A DNA stretch of 64,000 nt from an uncultured Maribacter sp. (GCF_947495965.1 NZ_CANMBB010000001.1:124001-188000), one strand, 5' to 3'; positions 51,001 to 61,119 are shown, numbered from the stretch's first letter. The notes: generated by a model from the sequence alone, not told the origin. A program made the numbers and translations.

Positions 51001-54000
51001 TTCCAATTCTTAAGAAACCAACTAGTGGCGTAGCATTATCCGAATAATCACCATCATTAATTTTCTCCGCATGCATAAACATTTTTAATTTTTTATACTG
51101 ACGGATATCTATGTTTAAATTTTTGAAAACACCTCTAGAATCTTCCGACTCCAAATTTTCAACTTTAAAAGATAAGGACTGCTCGTTTTGACGGATAATA
51201 GTATTGTTATTATTTAATTGCTCTCTTACTACTCCTGGAGGCAATACATAAGGTATTGGGTTTCTTGTACTATTCTCTTCTACGTTTACAGTATTTACAT
51301 CTATTATTGTACCGTCATCTGCTGCATTATTATCAATATCGTCTTCTTGTAAAGATTTTGTATATGTACGCCAATCTCCACGAACTAAGTCTAAAGTAGC
51401 AAAACGCAATACTGTTGGACTAGTAAAACCTGTCATATACATACGCATAAAACTAACCGACCTAAAGTCATTAATACCACCAACAGCTTCAGAAAAATCA
51501 CTTAATGGAATTTTATATTGGATCCATCTACGGTTTAAACTAGAACCATCTGGTAATTCTGGAGTAATTCCTTCTTTTATATCTGTTACATATTTATCAT
51601 TAACAGTAGTGTTAGGTTTTATTTCTATTCTATATTCATAGTAGCTATTTACCGTATTCATAGTTAAATCTCTATCTATATCTTCTACGTCTGGCAAAGT
51701 TGTAGAACCTCTATTAGTATTAGAAACTCCTACAGGAGAGTTACCATCTGGGTTATTAAAATTTAAATAACGCTCTAAAATGCCACCTTCTTTATTAATA
51801 TAATATTCATAATTATCTAATGCAGGATCTGCTCCTGAATTATTATTAAAAACAGTACCTTCATTAGCATCACTTAAACCATCAAAACCAACATCTTGTA
51901 TAGTTCTATTCGCTTCTTCTGCATCAAACGCATACACTAAAGCTTGCGTTTGCGGAACTTCTCCCCAGGAAGTAGGAGCTGTAGATTCCGTATTCTTTGT
52001 ATCTGGCAAACCATTTTCATACTGCTTTTTACCATCCCTTAATACATCTTCCGATATATTTCCTAAATTCAAGACTAACTCCCCAGGACTAGTAGCTATA
52101 CCATCTACATACGGATCTAACACCCAAAATTGAACAAATTCTACATTAGACTGCTCAAAATCTGTACTACTTAAGGAACGCATAATTCCTGCCCATTTAT
52201 CTGTAGAATTTTCTCCACTAAAATCTGGGTTATTATTATATGGCCCTTTTTGATTAGGATAATATGCCATATCTAAAGTACTTTGCACTCTAGTTTGCCC
52301 TTGAGCTTGATCCGTCTCTGGAAAAACTTCATCTATAAAAACTCTACGAGTTGGATTTGTAGATAAATCACTATCACTAATACCAGAAGGTCTTTGGTTG
52401 GTATAAAAAATTGGATCAATAGTATACCATGCCATTTTTGCTCTTCCGTGACCATTTAAAAGGTTATCTGGATCTGTAACTCCAGAGCCATATAGTCTTT
52501 CATTTTTAACTTCTCCAAATTCTAAAGGTGTACTAGCAAGTGTCCATCCTAAAGATGCTCTAATATCTATTAAAGCTTGTGCCCCTTCAAAATCATCTAA
52601 ATAAGTTGTAGTTTCTCCTTGAAAATCTGCATTCTTTGGTGAGTTTGGCTTTAACCAAGCTATTTCTGCACGCATAGAAACATTAGAAGGCACATCAGTA
52701 TCTATATTTGGAAGCTTATTTACCATTCTAGTTAAGAATGGAACTTCCGTAGAGAAATTTCCATTTAATCCAAAAATGGTGTTATTTACTGGTTCTACTC
52801 CATAATTAGATTTCTGCGTTAAAGGCCTTTCATTTAAATTTAAAAATGTACCTCCTAAAACAAAATTCTTATTAAATTGATGCTCTACGTTTACACCAGT
52901 AAACCTTCTTGTTTGTTGCCCAAATACTGCATTATTTTCTACAGAAATATTTATTGGCGTGTTTGATGCTTCTAAACTTGGATCTAAAATCTGTACGGTT
53001 CCCGCTTGGTAATTTACGGTATAATCTATTCCCTCTTGTAATTGACGGCCACCTGCAGTAACACGAACAGAACCTCTAGGAACATTAAAAGCCCCTATAG
53101 GAATTCCATTATTTCCTTCCGATTTGTAACGTCCTTTTAATAAAAATTTATTTTTTTCTGGGTTTTGAAGTGCAGCAGCTTTAGTTAACTCATACATGTC
53201 TTTAAAGACATATTTTTCTTGGTTTTGATTAAATGAATTTTCATCTGTATAGTTTCCGCTACCAAGTTCATCAAATAAAAACTCTCCAAATGGTTCTACT
53301 TTTGTAAAAATTATTCTACCACTCTCCGTATCTACGGTTAAACCTGGGATAAAATCAAAGAAACCATCTCCACCTTTTTGCACATCATTATACGTATTTA
53401 ATCTATCTAAATTAAAAACATCTAATAATATTCTTTCTTGTAAATCTTTATTTCCATTAATTGGAGCCGGAAAAGGCTCTACTGGTGTAATATAATTTCT
53501 TGGTGTAGGATCCGAATATAAAATATTCATTTTAAAATCTTCCTGACTTAATCTATATGCTCCAGTAGCATAAATATTCTTCATCATTAAGTCCCAAATA
53601 GGATCCGTAATATTGGTAATATTACTTTTTAATAGTTTAAGAACTAACGTATTATTTTCTATTATTGGGTTTACTCCCCCAGATACTGTTGTTGCATCCA
53701 CCCCACCATTTGCAAATTCTCCTACTTGGTATACTTCTCCATTATAGGTATATTGAAAAGCCACACCTAAAACTTCATCATTGCTTAATCGTTGATTTAA
53801 AGAAATATACCCTAATTGGGTATTATACTCATAATCTCTATTAGGCTCTAATTTTCTCGCATTTTCTAAAATAGCATAATCAAAACCTTGGTTTACTTGG
53901 TATCCTGGAATATTAAATCCTGCTTCTACAGTTGCAATATCTCTAATAGATTCTGTTAAAGCTCCAGAACCTATTGCCATAGGGTTATAATCATTGGCAT

Positions 54001-55180
54001 CATTCCTAGGCAGCCTATTACTAGGATTATTAAAAAACCCAGATGGATCTCCATTTTGAGACCCAATTCTTGTTTTATCTTCTAAAGCTTCTCCTAAATC
54101 CTGTATTGCCACAACATTTCTAACATTTAATGTTTGTTGGCTACGGTTAGTTACCCAAACTTCTAGACGAGTTATTTGTATTTGACTACGTATGTACGGG
54201 TAATTCTCTAAAGCTTCATCATAATTATCTCTAAAATAGTGAGACAGGAAAAAGTGTTTATCCTCATCATAATCTAAAGCTGTAATAGAAAACTCATTTA
54301 CAGTACCACCACCTTGTGCTACAACGGTATTATTCTGAGAGCGTTGTTCCGAGAAAACAGCTGTTACCCTAGTTTTTCCAAATTGCAATTGTGTTTTTAC
54401 ACCAAATAAACTTTGCGCTCCTGTTATTAAAGAGCTATTTAAAGGCATATTTACGTTACCAACCTCTATAGATTGTATAATATCATCTTCGGTTGGGGTG
54501 TAATCTAACTTTACAATATTTTGAAAATCGAAAGTTGCTTCGGTATCGTAATTTGCTGTTACTTGTAAACGTTCTCCTATTTTACCAAGCATACTTAAAC
54601 TAATACGCTGGTCAAAATCAAAAGATAAATTTGTTCTATTTCTTGGTGATAAGGATGGGTTATCATTTTTTTGCCAAATAACACCTAAATCCATTGCCAC
54701 AGAACCTTGTGGTATTACTTCTATACCACCTTCTCCAAATATGGATTGAAAAAATTTATTGTCTTTATAAAAAACTGGAAGTAAATTTTTCTTAGCCTCT
54801 TCACTCCCTGCTTTTTTACCTGCAAAGGCATCCGACTTTTCTTTAAAGTAAGACTTAATGCCTTCTCTTTTTACTAATTCTAAATATTCCTCTGGAGTAA
54901 GTATTATTGGGTACCCAATATCAAAATCTCCTATACTCTCATTATATACATAACGATCTAGCTCTGCATCATAAATGTACTTAGAGACTATACTTTCTGG
55001 GTTTTCAAGTAAAATTTTACCCAAATCGAACCCTGTTTTCACAGAATCTACCTGTTGCTCATTAGCTGTTTCCCCTGTATTATCTTGTGCAACAGTTGTA
55101 ACAACTGTCCCAAAAAACAAAACAAATAGGAAAGCAAACTTAAATGATAATTTAAGATTTTTTTTTGCCCCTTGTTTCAA
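48002..55180 (-). CDS. sprA: SprA/Sov family T9SS outer membrane translocon, gliding motility protein
   Basis: 2392 aa; size, MDLGVIWQKNDNPSLSPRNRTNLSFDFDQRISLSMLGKIGERLQVTANYDTEATFDFQNIVKLDYTPTEDDIIQSIEVGNVNMPLNSSLITGAQSLFGVKTQLQFGKT, C-terminal barrel. Confidence 0.95.
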   Translation of the reverse strand: MKQGAKKNLKLSFKFAFLFVLFFGTVVTTVAQDNTGETANEQQVDSVKTGFDLGKILLENPESIVSKYIYDAELDRYVYNESIGDFDIGYPIILTPEEYLELVKREGIKSYFKEKSDAFAGKKAGSEEAKKNLLPVFYKDNKFFQSIFGEGGIEVIPQGSVAMDLGVIWQKNDNPSLSPRNRTNLSFDFDQRISLSMLGKIGERLQVTANYDTEATFDFQNIVKLDYTPTEDDIIQSIEVGNVNMPLNSSLITGAQSLFGVKTQLQFGKTRVTAVFSEQRSQNNTVVAQGGGTVNEFSITALDYDEDKHFFLSHYFRDNYDEALENYPYIRSQIQITRLEVWVTNRSQQTLNVRNVVAIQDLGEALEDKTRIGSQNGDPSGFFNNPSNRLPRNDANDYNPMAIGSGALTESIRDIATVEAGFNIPGYQVNQGFDYAILENARKLEPNRDYEYNTQLGYISLNQRLSNDEVLGVAFQYTYNGEVYQVGEFANGGVDATTVSGGVNPIIENNTLVLKLLKSNITNITDPIWDLMMKNIYATGAYRLSQEDFKMNILYSDPTPRNYITPVEPFPAPINGNKDLQERILLDVFNLDRLNTYNDVQKGGDGFFDFIPGLTVDTESGRIIFTKVEPFGEFLFDELGSGNYTDENSFNQNQEKYVFKDMYELTKAAALQNPEKNKFLLKGRYKSEGNNGIPIGAFNVPRGSVRVTAGGRQLQEGIDYTVNYQAGTVQILDPSLEASNTPINISVENNAVFGQQTRRFTGVNVEHQFNKNFVLGGTFLNLNERPLTQKSNYGVEPVNNTIFGLNGNFSTEVPFLTRMVNKLPNIDTDVPSNVSMRAEIAWLKPNSPKNADFQGETTTYLDDFEGAQALIDIRASLGWTLASTPLEFGEVKNERLYGSGVTDPDNLLNGHGRAKMAWYTIDPIFYTNQRPSGISDSDLSTNPTRRVFIDEVFPETDQAQGQTRVQSTLDMAYYPNQKGPYNNNPDFSGENSTDKWAGIMRSLSSTDFEQSNVEFVQFWVLDPYVDGIATSPGELVLNLGNISEDVLRDGKKQYENGLPDTKNTESTAPTSWGEVPQTQALVYAFDAEEANRTIQDVGFDGLSDANEGTVFNNNSGADPALDNYEYYINKEGGILERYLNFNNPDGNSPVGVSNTNRGSTTLPDVEDIDRDLTMNTVNSYYEYRIEIKPNTTVNDKYVTDIKEGITPELPDGSSLNRRWIQYKIPLSDFSEAVGGINDFRSVSFMRMYMTGFTSPTVLRFATLDLVRGDWRTYTKSLQEDDIDNNAADDGTIIDVNTVNVEENSTRNPIPYVLPPGVVREQLNNNNTIIRQNEQSLSFKVENLESEDSRGVFKNLNIDIRQYKKLKMFMHAEKINDGDYSDNATPLVGFLRIGTDFSENYYQIELPLQFTPFNATSESEIWPDVNQLEVSVSDLNKIKSELIASGNFNEAQYFEVENGTITPTTEFAPRTLGRIRVGIKGNPSLGSIRSMMVGIKNLDNLRARGEVWFNELRLAGLDNNGGWAAVAAVDANIADFANVSATGSRSTSGFGAVDQMPNERAREDAISYDVVTNVNVGQLLPKKWGIQVPFNYGISEQLITPEFDPVYDDLKLDDLVDAADTEQQADDILEQAEDYTKRTSINLIGVRKNRGEEADANFYDIENFTFNYSYNETNHRDFEISELRDQNVNTGFVYNHNFKPVEVAPFKKKDSLFNGKYLQWLKDLNLNLLPSSISVNSNINRQFNKQRFRDVLEEGVEKLELPELQQRNYQFNWQYAVNYSLTKSLRLNLTGSNNSIVRNYFEEDGNPDSRIDETLELWDGFFDIGEPNRHAQEMQLNYEIPFNKIPALDFISAQYSYTSNFDWQRGGDALAEVASDALGYQASINTVQNANTHNLTASLTMQKFYDLLGLKKRTGKASAKNALARKDKAGNTKEAKKEKGKTSGLFNTAVDVLTMVKRLNVNYNESNGKVLPGYTQSIGFIGTTRPSVGFIFGSQADVRFEAARNGWLTPFQEFNEQYVERTNKQLNITATAQPIKDLTIDLSADRQYSNSYQESFQVNDLGNGEYQYENLLGNNFGNFSISTIMIGTAFGKSDEFDSDTFQEFKQNRITVANRLVSDRGETVGALDADGFPERYGKTQQEVLLPAFFAAYTGQKADRVNLDAFRSIPIPNWNLKYTGLMRNKWFKKKFKRFSLSHGYRASYSINSFQTNLEKQNGDVNLENGDVLPDNIISNVVLTDQFNPLMRVDFEMKNSVSVLAEIRTDRALSLSFDNNLLTEINGKEYTVGLGYRIKDVKFVTNIGGEKTRLKGDLNLKADVTLRDNITIIRNLDIDNNQITSGQNLLSIKFTADYALSKSLNALFFYDHSFSQFAVSTAFPQTTINAGFTLRYNFGN

Positions 55181-55185
55181 ACTTT

Positions 55186-55767
55186 TTACAAATTTTTAAG
55201 CGCAAGTTTTATAATGTTCTCTACGCTAAGTGTAGGATCTTGGGTCATGATTTTATCAACCACTTTTTCTACTTGTCTTCTGACAAATCCAAGAACCTCT
55301 AAAGCAGATAACGCTTCATCTTTATTTGTATTGTTTGAACTGGTGGAAACTTCGTCTATATCATAAACTTTCAAAATCTTATCTCTAAGATCTAAAATAA
55401 CTCGTTGTGCAGTTTTTGCTCCAATCCCCTTTACAGACTGTATTAAAGCTACATCTCCATTTGCAATAGCATTTCTTAATTGCAAAGGTTCTAATGAAGA
55501 TAACATGGTTCTTGCTGTACTAGAACCAATTCCGGAAACAGATAATAACAATCTAAATATTTCTCTCTCGGACTTTTCTACAAAACCATATAAGGTGTGG
55601 GAATCTTCTTTAATTTGTAAATGTGTTAATAGTAGAATATTTTCTGCATCTGCAATTTTAGAAAATGTATGTAAAGATATGTTTACAAAATATCCTACTC
55701 CTGCACATTCTATTATAACATAAGTTGGATTTTTCTCTACTAATTTTCCATTTAAATGCGTAATCAT
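55186..55767 (-). CDS. ruvA: Holliday junction branch migration protein RuvA
   Basis: 193 aa; MITHLNGKLVEKNPTYVIIECAGVGYFVNIS, LLSVSGIGSSTARTMLSSL, SVKGIGAKTAQRVILDLRDK. Confidence 0.97.
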   Translation of the reverse strand: MITHLNGKLVEKNPTYVIIECAGVGYFVNISLHTFSKIADAENILLLTHLQIKEDSHTLYGFVEKSEREIFRLLLSVSGIGSSTARTMLSSLEPLQLRNAIANGDVALIQSVKGIGAKTAQRVILDLRDKILKVYDIDEVSTSSNNTNKDEALSALEVLGFVRRQVEKVVDKIMTQDPTLSVENIIKLALKNL

Positions 55768-55794
55768 AAACTATGTATTAACTTGTTACTCTAT

Positions 55795-58089
55795 TTATTC
55801 TGCCTGCTTTGCTTGTTTTCTTTTCTCTCTTTCCTGAGCGTCTATTACGGTAACTGCTGTCATATTTACAATTTCGTCCACACTTGCACCAAGTTGCACA
55901 ATATGAACTGCCTTTTTTAAGCCAACTACAATTGGCCCTATAGAATCTGTACCATTAAGCTCTTTTAATAACTTGTATGTAATGTTTGCAGATTCTAAGT
56001 TTGGAAATATTAATGTGTTTACTTTTTTTCCTGCTAATTTTGAAAATGGAAATTTACTTTCTAACAACTCCTTATTTAATGCAAAATCGGTTTGAATTTC
56101 TCCATCTACAATCAAATCTGGATTAGATTGATGCAACATACTAACAGCTTCTTTTACTTTTTTAGCCTTTGGATTTACAGATGAGCCAAAGTTTGCATAG
56201 GAAAGCATTGCAATTACTGGTGTAAAACCAAATGTAGTTGCTACATTAGCTGTCATTTGGGTAATTTCTGCAAGTTCTTCTGCATTTGGATCTATGTTTA
56301 TAGAGGTATCTGCCAAAAACATTGGCCCTCTTTTGGTATCCATAATATGTACCGTAGATACTCTTTTAACATTAGCTGCTCTACCAATTATCTCAAAAAT
56401 AGGTTTTACCACAGATGGATATGCACGTGAATACCCTGTAACCATCCCATCTGCATCTCCTACTACCACCATCATAGAACCATAATACGTACGTTCTCTC
56501 ATTTTTCTTAGAGCACCATACATACCTACACCATTTCGCTGTCTTTTCTCAAAATAAGTTTTAGCGTAAAGTTCTCTTTTTTCTTGAGCTTCATCTTGTT
56601 TTGGGTCAATTATTTCTATATCAGCGTCAAACTCTAATTCCTTTTTAAGCTCATTAATAATATCCTTTCTACCTAACAAAATTGGAATAGCAATTCCTTC
56701 GTCATAAGAAATTTGAGCTGCTTTTAGCACATCTAAATGTTCGGCTTCTGCAAAAACAATTCGCTTAGGATTTCTTCTAGCTCTATCATGTAGTAATCTT
56801 ACTATTTTATTATCACTTCCAGAACGTTGTAAAAGTTCTTCTCTGTAGCGATCCCAATCTTCTATTGGTTCTCTAGCAACACCACTTTCCATTGCAGCTT
56901 TTGCAACTGCTGGTGGTATTTCAGATATTAATCTTGGGTCAAAAGGTTTTGGAATTATATAATCTTTTCCAAAAGCTAATCGTGTTTTTCCGTAAGCAAT
57001 GTTTACTTGCTCTGGAACAGGTTCCTTGGTTAATTCTGCCAAAGCTTTAACGGCAGCCATTTTCATAGCTTCATTAATTTTTGTTGCTCTAACATCTAAA
57101 GCCCCTCTAAAAATAAAAGGAAAACCTAACACATTGTTTACTTGGTTAGGATGGTCTGATCTACCCGTAGCCATAACCACATCTTCCCTTGTTCTACAAG
57201 CTAAATCATACCCTATTTCTGGATTTGGATTAGCCATTGCAAAAACTATAGGGTCCTTTGCCATAGATAGCAACATTTTAGGGTCTACAATATCTGCAAT
57301 AGAAAGACCAACAAAAACATCTGCATCTACCATTGCTTCGGTTAGCGTATCTATTTTACGGTCCGATGCAAATTCTAATTTTTCTTTTGTTAAATTGTCA
57401 CGGTCTTTACGTATAACCCCTTTACTATCTAACATTACAATATTCTCTGCACTTGCTCCAAAAGCCTTATACAATCTTGTACAAGACACTGCTGCCGCTC
57501 CAGCACCACTAACAACAATACGAGCTTCTTCTATTTTTCTTCCAGTAAGTTCTAAAGCATTTAACAAAGCTGCTGCAGAAATAATTGCAGTTCCATGTTG
57601 ATCATCATGCATTACAGGAATATCTAATTCCTCTTTTAATCTTCTTTCTATCTCAAAAGCCTCTGGAGCTTTTATATCCTCTAAATTTATTCCTCCAAAT
57701 GTAGGTGCTATATTTTTTACAGTTTGTATAAACTCCTCCACATTTTCGGTATCTACTTCAATATCAAAAACATCAATATCTGCAAAAATCTTAAAAAGTA
57801 ATCCTTTCCCTTCCATTACTGGTTTGGATGCTTCTGGACCAATGTTACCCAACCCTAAAACCGCTGTACCATTAGATATAACTGCTACTAAATTTCCTTT
57901 TGCAGTGTATTTATAAGCATTATTCTTGTCTTTCTCTATTTCTAAACATGGTTCTGCAACACCAGGAGAATACGCAAGTGCTAAATCTCTTTGGGTTGTA
58001 TAAGGTTTTGTAGGAACAATTTTTATTTTACCAGGAATTGGCTTTGCATGATATATTAATGCTTCTCTTCTATTTCTTTGTTTACTCAT
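55795..58089 (-). CDS. maeB: NADP-dependent malic enzyme with C-terminal phosphate acetyltransferase-like domain
   Basis: 764 aa; malic enzyme PVMHDDQHGTAIISAAALLNAL, and C-terminal PTA-like domain FAEAEHLDVLKAAQISYDEGIAIPILLGRKDII. Confidence 0.95.
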   Translation of the reverse strand: MSKQRNRREALIYHAKPIPGKIKIVPTKPYTTQRDLALAYSPGVAEPCLEIEKDKNNAYKYTAKGNLVAVISNGTAVLGLGNIGPEASKPVMEGKGLLFKIFADIDVFDIEVDTENVEEFIQTVKNIAPTFGGINLEDIKAPEAFEIERRLKEELDIPVMHDDQHGTAIISAAALLNALELTGRKIEEARIVVSGAGAAAVSCTRLYKAFGASAENIVMLDSKGVIRKDRDNLTKEKLEFASDRKIDTLTEAMVDADVFVGLSIADIVDPKMLLSMAKDPIVFAMANPNPEIGYDLACRTREDVVMATGRSDHPNQVNNVLGFPFIFRGALDVRATKINEAMKMAAVKALAELTKEPVPEQVNIAYGKTRLAFGKDYIIPKPFDPRLISEIPPAVAKAAMESGVAREPIEDWDRYREELLQRSGSDNKIVRLLHDRARRNPKRIVFAEAEHLDVLKAAQISYDEGIAIPILLGRKDIINELKKELEFDADIEIIDPKQDEAQEKRELYAKTYFEKRQRNGVGMYGALRKMRERTYYGSMMVVVGDADGMVTGYSRAYPSVVKPIFEIIGRAANVKRVSTVHIMDTKRGPMFLADTSINIDPNAEELAEITQMTANVATTFGFTPVIAMLSYANFGSSVNPKAKKVKEAVSMLHQSNPDLIVDGEIQTDFALNKELLESKFPFSKLAGKKVNTLIFPNLESANITYKLLKELNGTDSIGPIVVGLKKAVHIVQLGASVDEIVNMTAVTVIDAQEREKRKQAKQAE

Positions 58090-58107
58090 ACCTAAAGTTT
58101 AGAACTA

Positions 58108-58115
58108 CAAATTTA
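58108..58115 (-). promoter_or_regulatory. Possible -7 box (TAAATTTG on the minus strand) for maeB
   Basis: Plus-strand CAAATTTA = minus TAAATTTG, matches TAnnTTTG, 19 nt before the maeB ATG; no clear -33. Confidence 0.4.
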
Positions 58116-58389
58116 AATGTAATCTTTAGTAAAAACTTACTTAGGCAGTAATATTTTTTATTAGTATTTCTATTGATTAGTAATAAAACAAATTATGCTA
58201 TAGAAAATTCTTTAATTATATCGCTTATTTTATGTTTAATTTTAAAATAGTTTATAATAAAACATAAAGACTTTAATTTTGCAAATAGAAAAATTATTTT
58301 ATAATAATATTGATGGTCTTTTAACACGATTAGGGGGAATAAAAAATATAGTATGGATTTTACTTTTATTTTTTTACTAAAAGAATAAT

Positions 58390-59274
58390 TTAATTTGGAT
58401 TAATAAAAGTATTTATTTTAGATTCTGTTAGTTTTGGGTTTGCTCCTTCACTTTGAGCCACTAATGCTCCTACTGCACATGCAAAATCTAAAGATTCCTG
58501 AGGAGATGTCTTATTAAGTAACTGACTAATTAAAGAACCAAAAAAAGAATCACCAGCGCCAACTGTATCTACTACTTTAATTAAAAAACCACTATTGTAA
58601 TATAATTTTTCATTATATAATAAAACTGCGCCATGCTCTCCTTTAGTAACACATATATGTTTAGTATTTGTTTTTTCTGCAATATACATTAGGTTTTGTT
58701 CTAATGAATTGTAATTGGACCCCATATATTTGCTTACTTCATATAATTCATCATCATTAAATTTTATGAAATCTGCTTTTTCCATTAAATAAAAAAGCAC
58801 TTCTTTGGTATAATAAGGTGTTCTTAAATTTAAATCAAAAAATTTATATTTAGCAAGCTCTAATAAAGCATACAAAGTACTTCTTGAACTTTCGTCTCTT
58901 GCAACAAGGCTACCAAAAACAAAAGCATCAGAATTTTTTACAACTTTTTTATTTATTTCTGTCAATCTTATTTTATCCCATGCTCTTGGATATTTAATGT
59001 CATAAGATGCTGAACCTTTATGGTCTAGCATAACTTTTACTTTACCAGTTTTATATTCCCTATTTACTTGAACACAACTAGCATTAATATTGTTTTCTTT
59101 TATAAAATTCAACAGTTTTGATCCATTTTCTTCGTGTCCAATTGCCGTTATTATTGTAACATCATTACCAAAAGAATTTAATCTATTAGCAACATTTAAT
59201 GGAGCTCCTCCAATTTTTTTATGGTTTGGAAATATATCCCATAATACTTCTCCAAAACAAGTGATTTTCATCAT
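58390..59274 (-). CDS. PfkB-family carbohydrate kinase (fructokinase-like)
   Basis: KITCFGEVLWDIFPNHKKIGGAPLNVANRLNSFGNDVTIITAIGHEENG, VVDTVGAGDSFFGSLISQL. Start at MMKITCFGE (59274 or 59271) rather than 59334. Confidence 0.9.
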   Translation of the reverse strand: MMKITCFGEVLWDIFPNHKKIGGAPLNVANRLNSFGNDVTIITAIGHEENGSKLLNFIKENNINASCVQVNREYKTGKVKVMLDHKGSASYDIKYPRAWDKIRLTEINKKVVKNSDAFVFGSLVARDESSRSTLYALLELAKYKFFDLNLRTPYYTKEVLFYLMEKADFIKFNDDELYEVSKYMGSNYNSLEQNLMYIAEKTNTKHICVTKGEHGAVLLYNEKLYYNSGFLIKVVDTVGAGDSFFGSLISQLLNKTSPQESLDFACAVGALVAQSEGANPKLTESKINTFINPN

Positions 59275-59292
59275 AATTTTAACTTTTAAAAA

Positions 59293-59329
59293 ATTCCGAA
59301 AGAAGTCAAAAAAAAACTTCTTCCGGAAT
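59293..59329 (-). terminator. Hairpin plus U-tract between susD-like and kinase genes
   Basis: Arms ATTCCGAAAGAAGT / ACTTCTTCCGGAAT (one mismatch), followed on the minus strand by a T run. Confidence 0.75.
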
Positions 59330-59364
59330 AACAACTAACTCAAACCTTAGATTAGCAAACTTTT

Positions 59365-61119
59365 TTAATAACCTGGGTTTTGTTCATAAAGCCCTCCTGT
59401 AAAATCAATTTCTCGTTGCGGAATAGGATAATACTCATCCCTACCTGCTGTAAATTGTGCATTTGCAAGAAAATCTTTCTTAGTCTTTTCAACTGCTAAA
59501 TAATCATTAAGCACAGTCTCTGCAATGCCCCATCGAACTAGGTCGAAAAATCTTGCTCCTTCCATACCAAACTCTAAACGTCTTTCAAACATTAAAGCCT
59601 TAATAGCATCGTCTTGAGACATACCCATTGGGTACTCACCAATGTTATAAACATCAGATGCTCCTGCATCTATTTGTCTTTGTGTACTAGCTGCAGCACG
59701 TCTTCTTACTTCGTTAATAAGACTAATACCATCGTCTACTTGATTCATTTGTATTAAAGCTTCTGCTTTAAATAAAAGAACATCTGCATATCTTATAAAC
59801 TCTATGTTTTTAGAAGTACCTACAAATGGTCCTTCTTTAACATAACAAGAACAATCTGGAGCTTGTTGTTCTTTCATATTTCCAAAATAACCATATACAC
59901 CCGGATCTCTAGCCCAGCTAAAGTTGTATATCATATCTCCTGCCTCATTAAGGGTATTACGATATTTAAATGGACGACCAGGAATACCAACAGTGTGGTC
60001 AATTCTTGGATCTAGAGTTACTCCTGGTTCTAATGGTGTTTCTCCATTACCGTCTACTGTTGCAAAAATATTAGCATCATTGAAGGTATCAAAAAATGGT
60101 AATCCTGCCGCATCAGTTTTAAATGCATTTACCATATTATGACTTGCCAAATGAAAACCACAACACCCATATAAACCTGTACCATGAGGAGAATTTAATC
60201 CTGTTACGAAACTAACTCTACTTACCGTTGTTCCATCATTTATAGAAAATTGCGCTGCCCAAATAGATTCGGGGCCATTATCAAACCCATCGAGAAAATT
60301 ATTTCCATAATCTGATTCTAATGCTCCTGTTACATCATCTGCAAAATCAACAACTTCTTGTAAACGAGACATGTTAATATTAACAACTTGATGTGTCTCA
60401 TTTTGCTCATATGCCTGATACAAACGAAGTTTGGCTAAATAAGCAGCAGCAGCATTTCTATCAGCTCTACCAACTTGGTCTTGCGATTGAGGTAAATTAT
60501 TGTAAGCAAACAGGAAATCATCTGCTATTTTATTCCATAGTTCATCATTATCAATAACATTTGAAATTTGTAAAATTTCTTCTTGTGTTAAACCCTCGGT
60601 TATATAAGGAATTTTTTTGAATAATGTTTTTAAAACAAAATGAGAATGCGCTCTTAGGAATCTAAGTTCTGCTTGTCTTGTTGTTTTATCCGCATATTCT
60701 GCATCAGGAATTTGGTTAATAACATCTAAAGCAAAATTAGCTCTTGAAATTGCCGCATAATAGTTTGTCCAAGTTCTAGGTGTCATCCAATCCAAAGGAT
60801 CATCAGCCACTGTTAAGTTGTATTGTTCATATCTATCCACTACATCAACATCACCACGTCCACCGCCGCCTTTATAGGCGTCATCCGAACGCACGCTACC
60901 GTATACCCACATACTTGTTAACGGCCCTACCATATCATCATTTGCAATACCAGCATAAGCGGCAACAACTAAAGCTTCAGCATTTTCTGCAGTTGCCACA
61001 TTTTCGTTAGATAAAACCCCTTCTGGTTCGTATTCTAAAAAATCTTCAGAACAGGCAAACACTACTAATGCTGCCACAACTCCTATTAATATATTTTTTA
61101 TGTTTTTCATATTTGACAT
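59365..61119 (-). CDS. RagB/SusD family nutrient-uptake outer membrane lipoprotein
   Basis: 584 aa; lipoprotein signal AALVVFACSEDFLEYEPEG, LRFLRAHSHFVLKTLFKKIPYITEG, FERRLEFGMEGARFFDLVRWG. Confidence 0.94.
   Translation of the reverse strand: MSNMKNIKNILIGVVAALVVFACSEDFLEYEPEGVLSNENVATAENAEALVVAAYAGIANDDMVGPLTSMWVYGSVRSDDAYKGGGGRGDVDVVDRYEQYNLTVADDPLDWMTPRTWTNYYAAISRANFALDVINQIPDAEYADKTTRQAELRFLRAHSHFVLKTLFKKIPYITEGLTQEEILQISNVIDNDELWNKIADDFLFAYNNLPQSQDQVGRADRNAAAAYLAKLRLYQAYEQNETHQVVNINMSRLQEVVDFADDVTGALESDYGNNFLDGFDNGPESIWAAQFSINDGTTVSRVSFVTGLNSPHGTGLYGCCGFHLASHNMVNAFKTDAAGLPFFDTFNDANIFATVDGNGETPLEPGVTLDPRIDHTVGIPGRPFKYRNTLNEAGDMIYNFSWARDPGVYGYFGNMKEQQAPDCSCYVKEGPFVGTSKNIEFIRYADVLLFKAEALIQMNQVDDGISLINEVRRRAAASTQRQIDAGASDVYNIGEYPMGMSQDDAIKALMFERRLEFGMEGARFFDLVRWGIAETVLNDYLAVEKTKKDFLANAQFTAGRDEYYPIPQREIDFTGGLYEQNPGY

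Noticed and set aside
56999-57601. 200 aa plus-strand ORF antisense to maeB
   Set aside because: Mirror of conserved malic enzyme codons; composition typical of an antisense frame
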